Assembly: GCA_900540145.1 (NCBI GenBank)
Contig: UQEW01000029.1
Location: 1-25,217, forward strand
From: an uncultured Eubacteriales bacterium
GTDB taxonomy: Bacteria > Bacillota > Clostridia > Peptostreptococcales > Anaerovoracaceae
Length of the DNA stretch: 25,217 bases
Reading direction: 5' to 3'
Positions 24,196 through 25,217 of this stretch are shown here, piece after piece. Position numbers and translations under genes: made by a program. A model generated the notes under the pieces. It was not told the DNA's origin. It worked only from the letters and a program-made list of their open reading frames with translations, and ran no database searches. The stretch's first letter is position 1. The number at the start of each line of letters is the position of its first letter.

Positions 24196-24225
24196 CAAAT
24201 TTTAAATTCTTTTTTAAATTTGTCA
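24193..24225 (-). terminator. AT-rich hairpin between convergent genes
   Basis: TGACAAATTTTAAA, starting in the XRE stop codon, pairs with TTTAAATTTGTCA (24213-24225) with one bulged T. On the minus strand it is followed by TTTTTTAAAAGC, as expected for a terminator of transcription coming from carD. On the plus strand no T-run follows. Confidence 0.5.
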
Positions 24226-24348
24226 GCAAATTTACATTAAATGGTATTTTATATATAAAAAAACCTGAAAAAATGTAAAAATCTATAAAAATGGGGAAAA
24301 AGTCTGCAAAACCACCTGTTTTACCTACTTTTTTCAGAAATTTACAAG

Positions 24349-24370
24349 AAAAAGTCCGCTGAGACTTTCT
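24349..24370 (-). terminator. Short hairpin after the CarD gene
   Basis: An 8-bp stem on the minus strand (24363-24370 with 24349-24356, including one G-U pair) has a 6-nt loop and is followed by CTTGTAAATTTC. It is 32 bp past the CarD stop. A weak terminator at best. Confidence 0.4.
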
Positions 24371-24401
24371 TTTCAAATTTTTATCAGCTGTATAGCCATA
24401 T

Positions 24402-24902
24402 TTATATAATCCCTAATTTTTCTCTAATATATTTGCCTATATTCTGAGTGCTGAGATTTAAAATAAAAGAGAATTCCTGGTCTATAGCCGTCTCCGCAGT
24501 TTTCAAAATATCTTGTTCTGTAGCTGATATACCTTTTTTACTTTCCTTGGACCTAAGGTATAAGCAGCTTGCTAACATTAGAAGCTCTTTTTCATTTCTC
24601 TTTAAAAGTATGTCATGAAATTTCTTTATCCTTTGTTTACGATCATCTATCCATATCAAGTCTTCGTCTTTTACGCTTAGAATTATATCATCTATTTCTT
24701 TCGGAGTGAGGACAGGTTTCATCTTATCGATAAGCTTTTCATTGTCTGTAGGCACAAAAATGCTCTCCCCTTCTTGACTGATAGGTTTTAAAATATAATA
24801 ATTATGGCCTTTTGAATTTTTTCCAAAAGACATAAAACATATATCTTCAATTTGGCAAATCCCACTAGTACTGTAATTTACATAATCGCCTTTATCAAAC
24901 AC
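24402..24902 (-). CDS. CarD-family transcriptional regulator
   Basis: A 166-residue protein. The N-terminal part (about 1-60, FDKGDYVNYSTSGICQIEDI, ending around IFVPTDN) is the RNA-polymerase-interacting Tudor-like domain shared by CarD, CdnL and TRCF. The helical C-terminal part (about 70-166) includes DDRKQRIKKFHDILLKRNEK and a helical stretch typical of CarD-like proteins. Such proteins bind the RNAP beta subunit and stabilise open promoter complexes. The start is GTG (24900-24902) with GGAGG 7 nt upstream. It lies 29 bp after rsmD and may be read with it. The genes it regulates are not known. Confidence 0.88.
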   Translation of the reverse strand: MFDKGDYVNYSTSGICQIEDICFMSFGKNSKGHNYYILKPISQEGESIFVPTDNEKLIDKMKPVLTPKEIDDIILSVKDEDLIWIDDRKQRIKKFHDILLKRNEKELLMLASCLYLRSKESKKGISATEQDILKTAETAIDQEFSFILNLSTQNIGKYIREKLGII

Positions 24903-24931
24903 GCGATATCCTCCTCTCCTGCCATCATTTC

Positions 24932-25217
24932 CTATTCATCAATACGTCCCAGTTCATAAATACTTAAAACAACGGTTCCGTATTTCCTTTCTTTCACTTT
25001 TACAAAACCTTGTAACTTATCAGGCATGTCCAAATTAGTTCTGTGCTCCGCTATTATGATTCCATCCTCTGCCAGCAGAGATAAATCCTTTATCATTTTA
25101 AAACAATTTTCATAATACCCTGCTTCGTAAGGCGGATCCAGGAAAAAAATATCGGCCTTTTCTCTAATGCTTGTAAGAGCTTTTGAATAATCTCCCGGTA
25201 TAATGACAGCTTTGTCA
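24932..25217 (-). CDS. rsmD: 16S rRNA (guanine966-N2)-methyltransferase RsmD, 3' part only
   Basis: The C-terminal 94 residues of a SAM-dependent methyltransferase; the 5' part lies beyond the window end. The sequence contains IREKADIFFLDPPYEAGYYE, with the catalytic DPPY motif of N2-guanine/N6-adenine methyltransferases, followed by LAEDGIIIAEHRTNLDMPD and RKYGTVVLSIYE, which are typical of the RsmD C-terminus. The stop is TAG (24932-24934). In Bacillus the ortholog (ylbH) directly precedes coaD; here the CarD gene and about 10 kb of accessory genes come between. Confidence 0.9.
   Translation of the reverse strand, partial: DKAVIIPGDYSKALTSIREKADIFFLDPPYEAGYYENCFKMIKDLSLLAEDGIIIAEHRTNLDMPDKLQGFVKVKERKYGTVVLSIYELGRIDE

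Noticed and set aside
14278..24400. Prophage, ICE or transposon covering the accessory segment
   Set aside because: No transposase, integrase, relaxase, phage structural gene or flanking long repeats could be found; only an insertion-prone locus can be argued.

Overview
The window looks like chromosomal DNA from an anaerobic, low-to-mid GC Firmicute, most likely class Clostridia. Evidence: AGGAGG-type ribosome binding sites and sigma-A-like promoters; a type 1B dihydroorotate dehydrogenase (pyrD+pyrK); an ATCase regulatory chain (pyrI); a CBS/DRTGG-type family II pyrophosphatase; the sporulation membrane protein YlbJ; and a flavodoxin-plus-2[4Fe-4S] (EFR1-like) protein. Species cannot be told from the sequence alone. 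Every gene but one is on the minus strand, so transcription runs from high to low coordinates.

Core half (about 1-14.3 kb), in transcription order: EFR1-like ferredoxin, coaD, a coiled-coil protein, ylbJ, tmcAL (ylbM), then a complete de novo UMP operon downstream of carbamoyl phosphate: pyrC-pyrK-pyrD-pyrF-pyrE-pyrB-pyrI. These genes overlap or nearly touch. A good promoter (TTGACT-17-TATTCT) precedes pyrC, with four helically phased TGATTGAAT repeats just upstream of its -35. The leader is short and shows no room for a PyrR-type attenuator. After a hairpin come the regulated pyrophosphatase (which can remove the PPi made by PyrE), a TetR-type regulator and ftsH, closed by a strong terminator at 30-64.

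Accessory half (about 14.3-24.2 kb): small, closely packed and often overlapping minus-strand genes. They include an MmcQ/YjbR-like protein, an XRE regulator with membrane segments, a membrane protein, a GyrI-like ligand-binding protein, two unrecognised proteins, two GNAT-domain proteins, a VOC protein and a GrpB-family protein. Four loci are broken: a GNAT gene with two stops and a frameshift, an unidentified gene with several frame disruptions, a start-less fragment before grpB, and a zinc-ribbon membrane protein split at an A6 tract. Just upstream of the last lies a tandem pair of hairpin units, each carrying an extended -10 on the minus strand. The only plus-strand gene, a small XRE/membrane regulator at 23.8 kb, follows two GTTAAC palindromes 22 bp apart.

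Right edge: a CarD-family regulator and the 3' part of rsmD (cut by the window end). In Bacillus rsmD (ylbH), coaD, ylbJ and ylbM lie together. Here rsmD and coaD are separated by about 11.5 kb of accessory and decaying genes, which suggests an insertion and turnover site within an otherwise conserved block. I found no tRNA, rRNA, CRISPR array, transposase or prophage gene. The most unusual signals are non-coding (the phased repeats before pyrC and the duplicated promoter-hairpin units); no clear new multi-gene system is evident.
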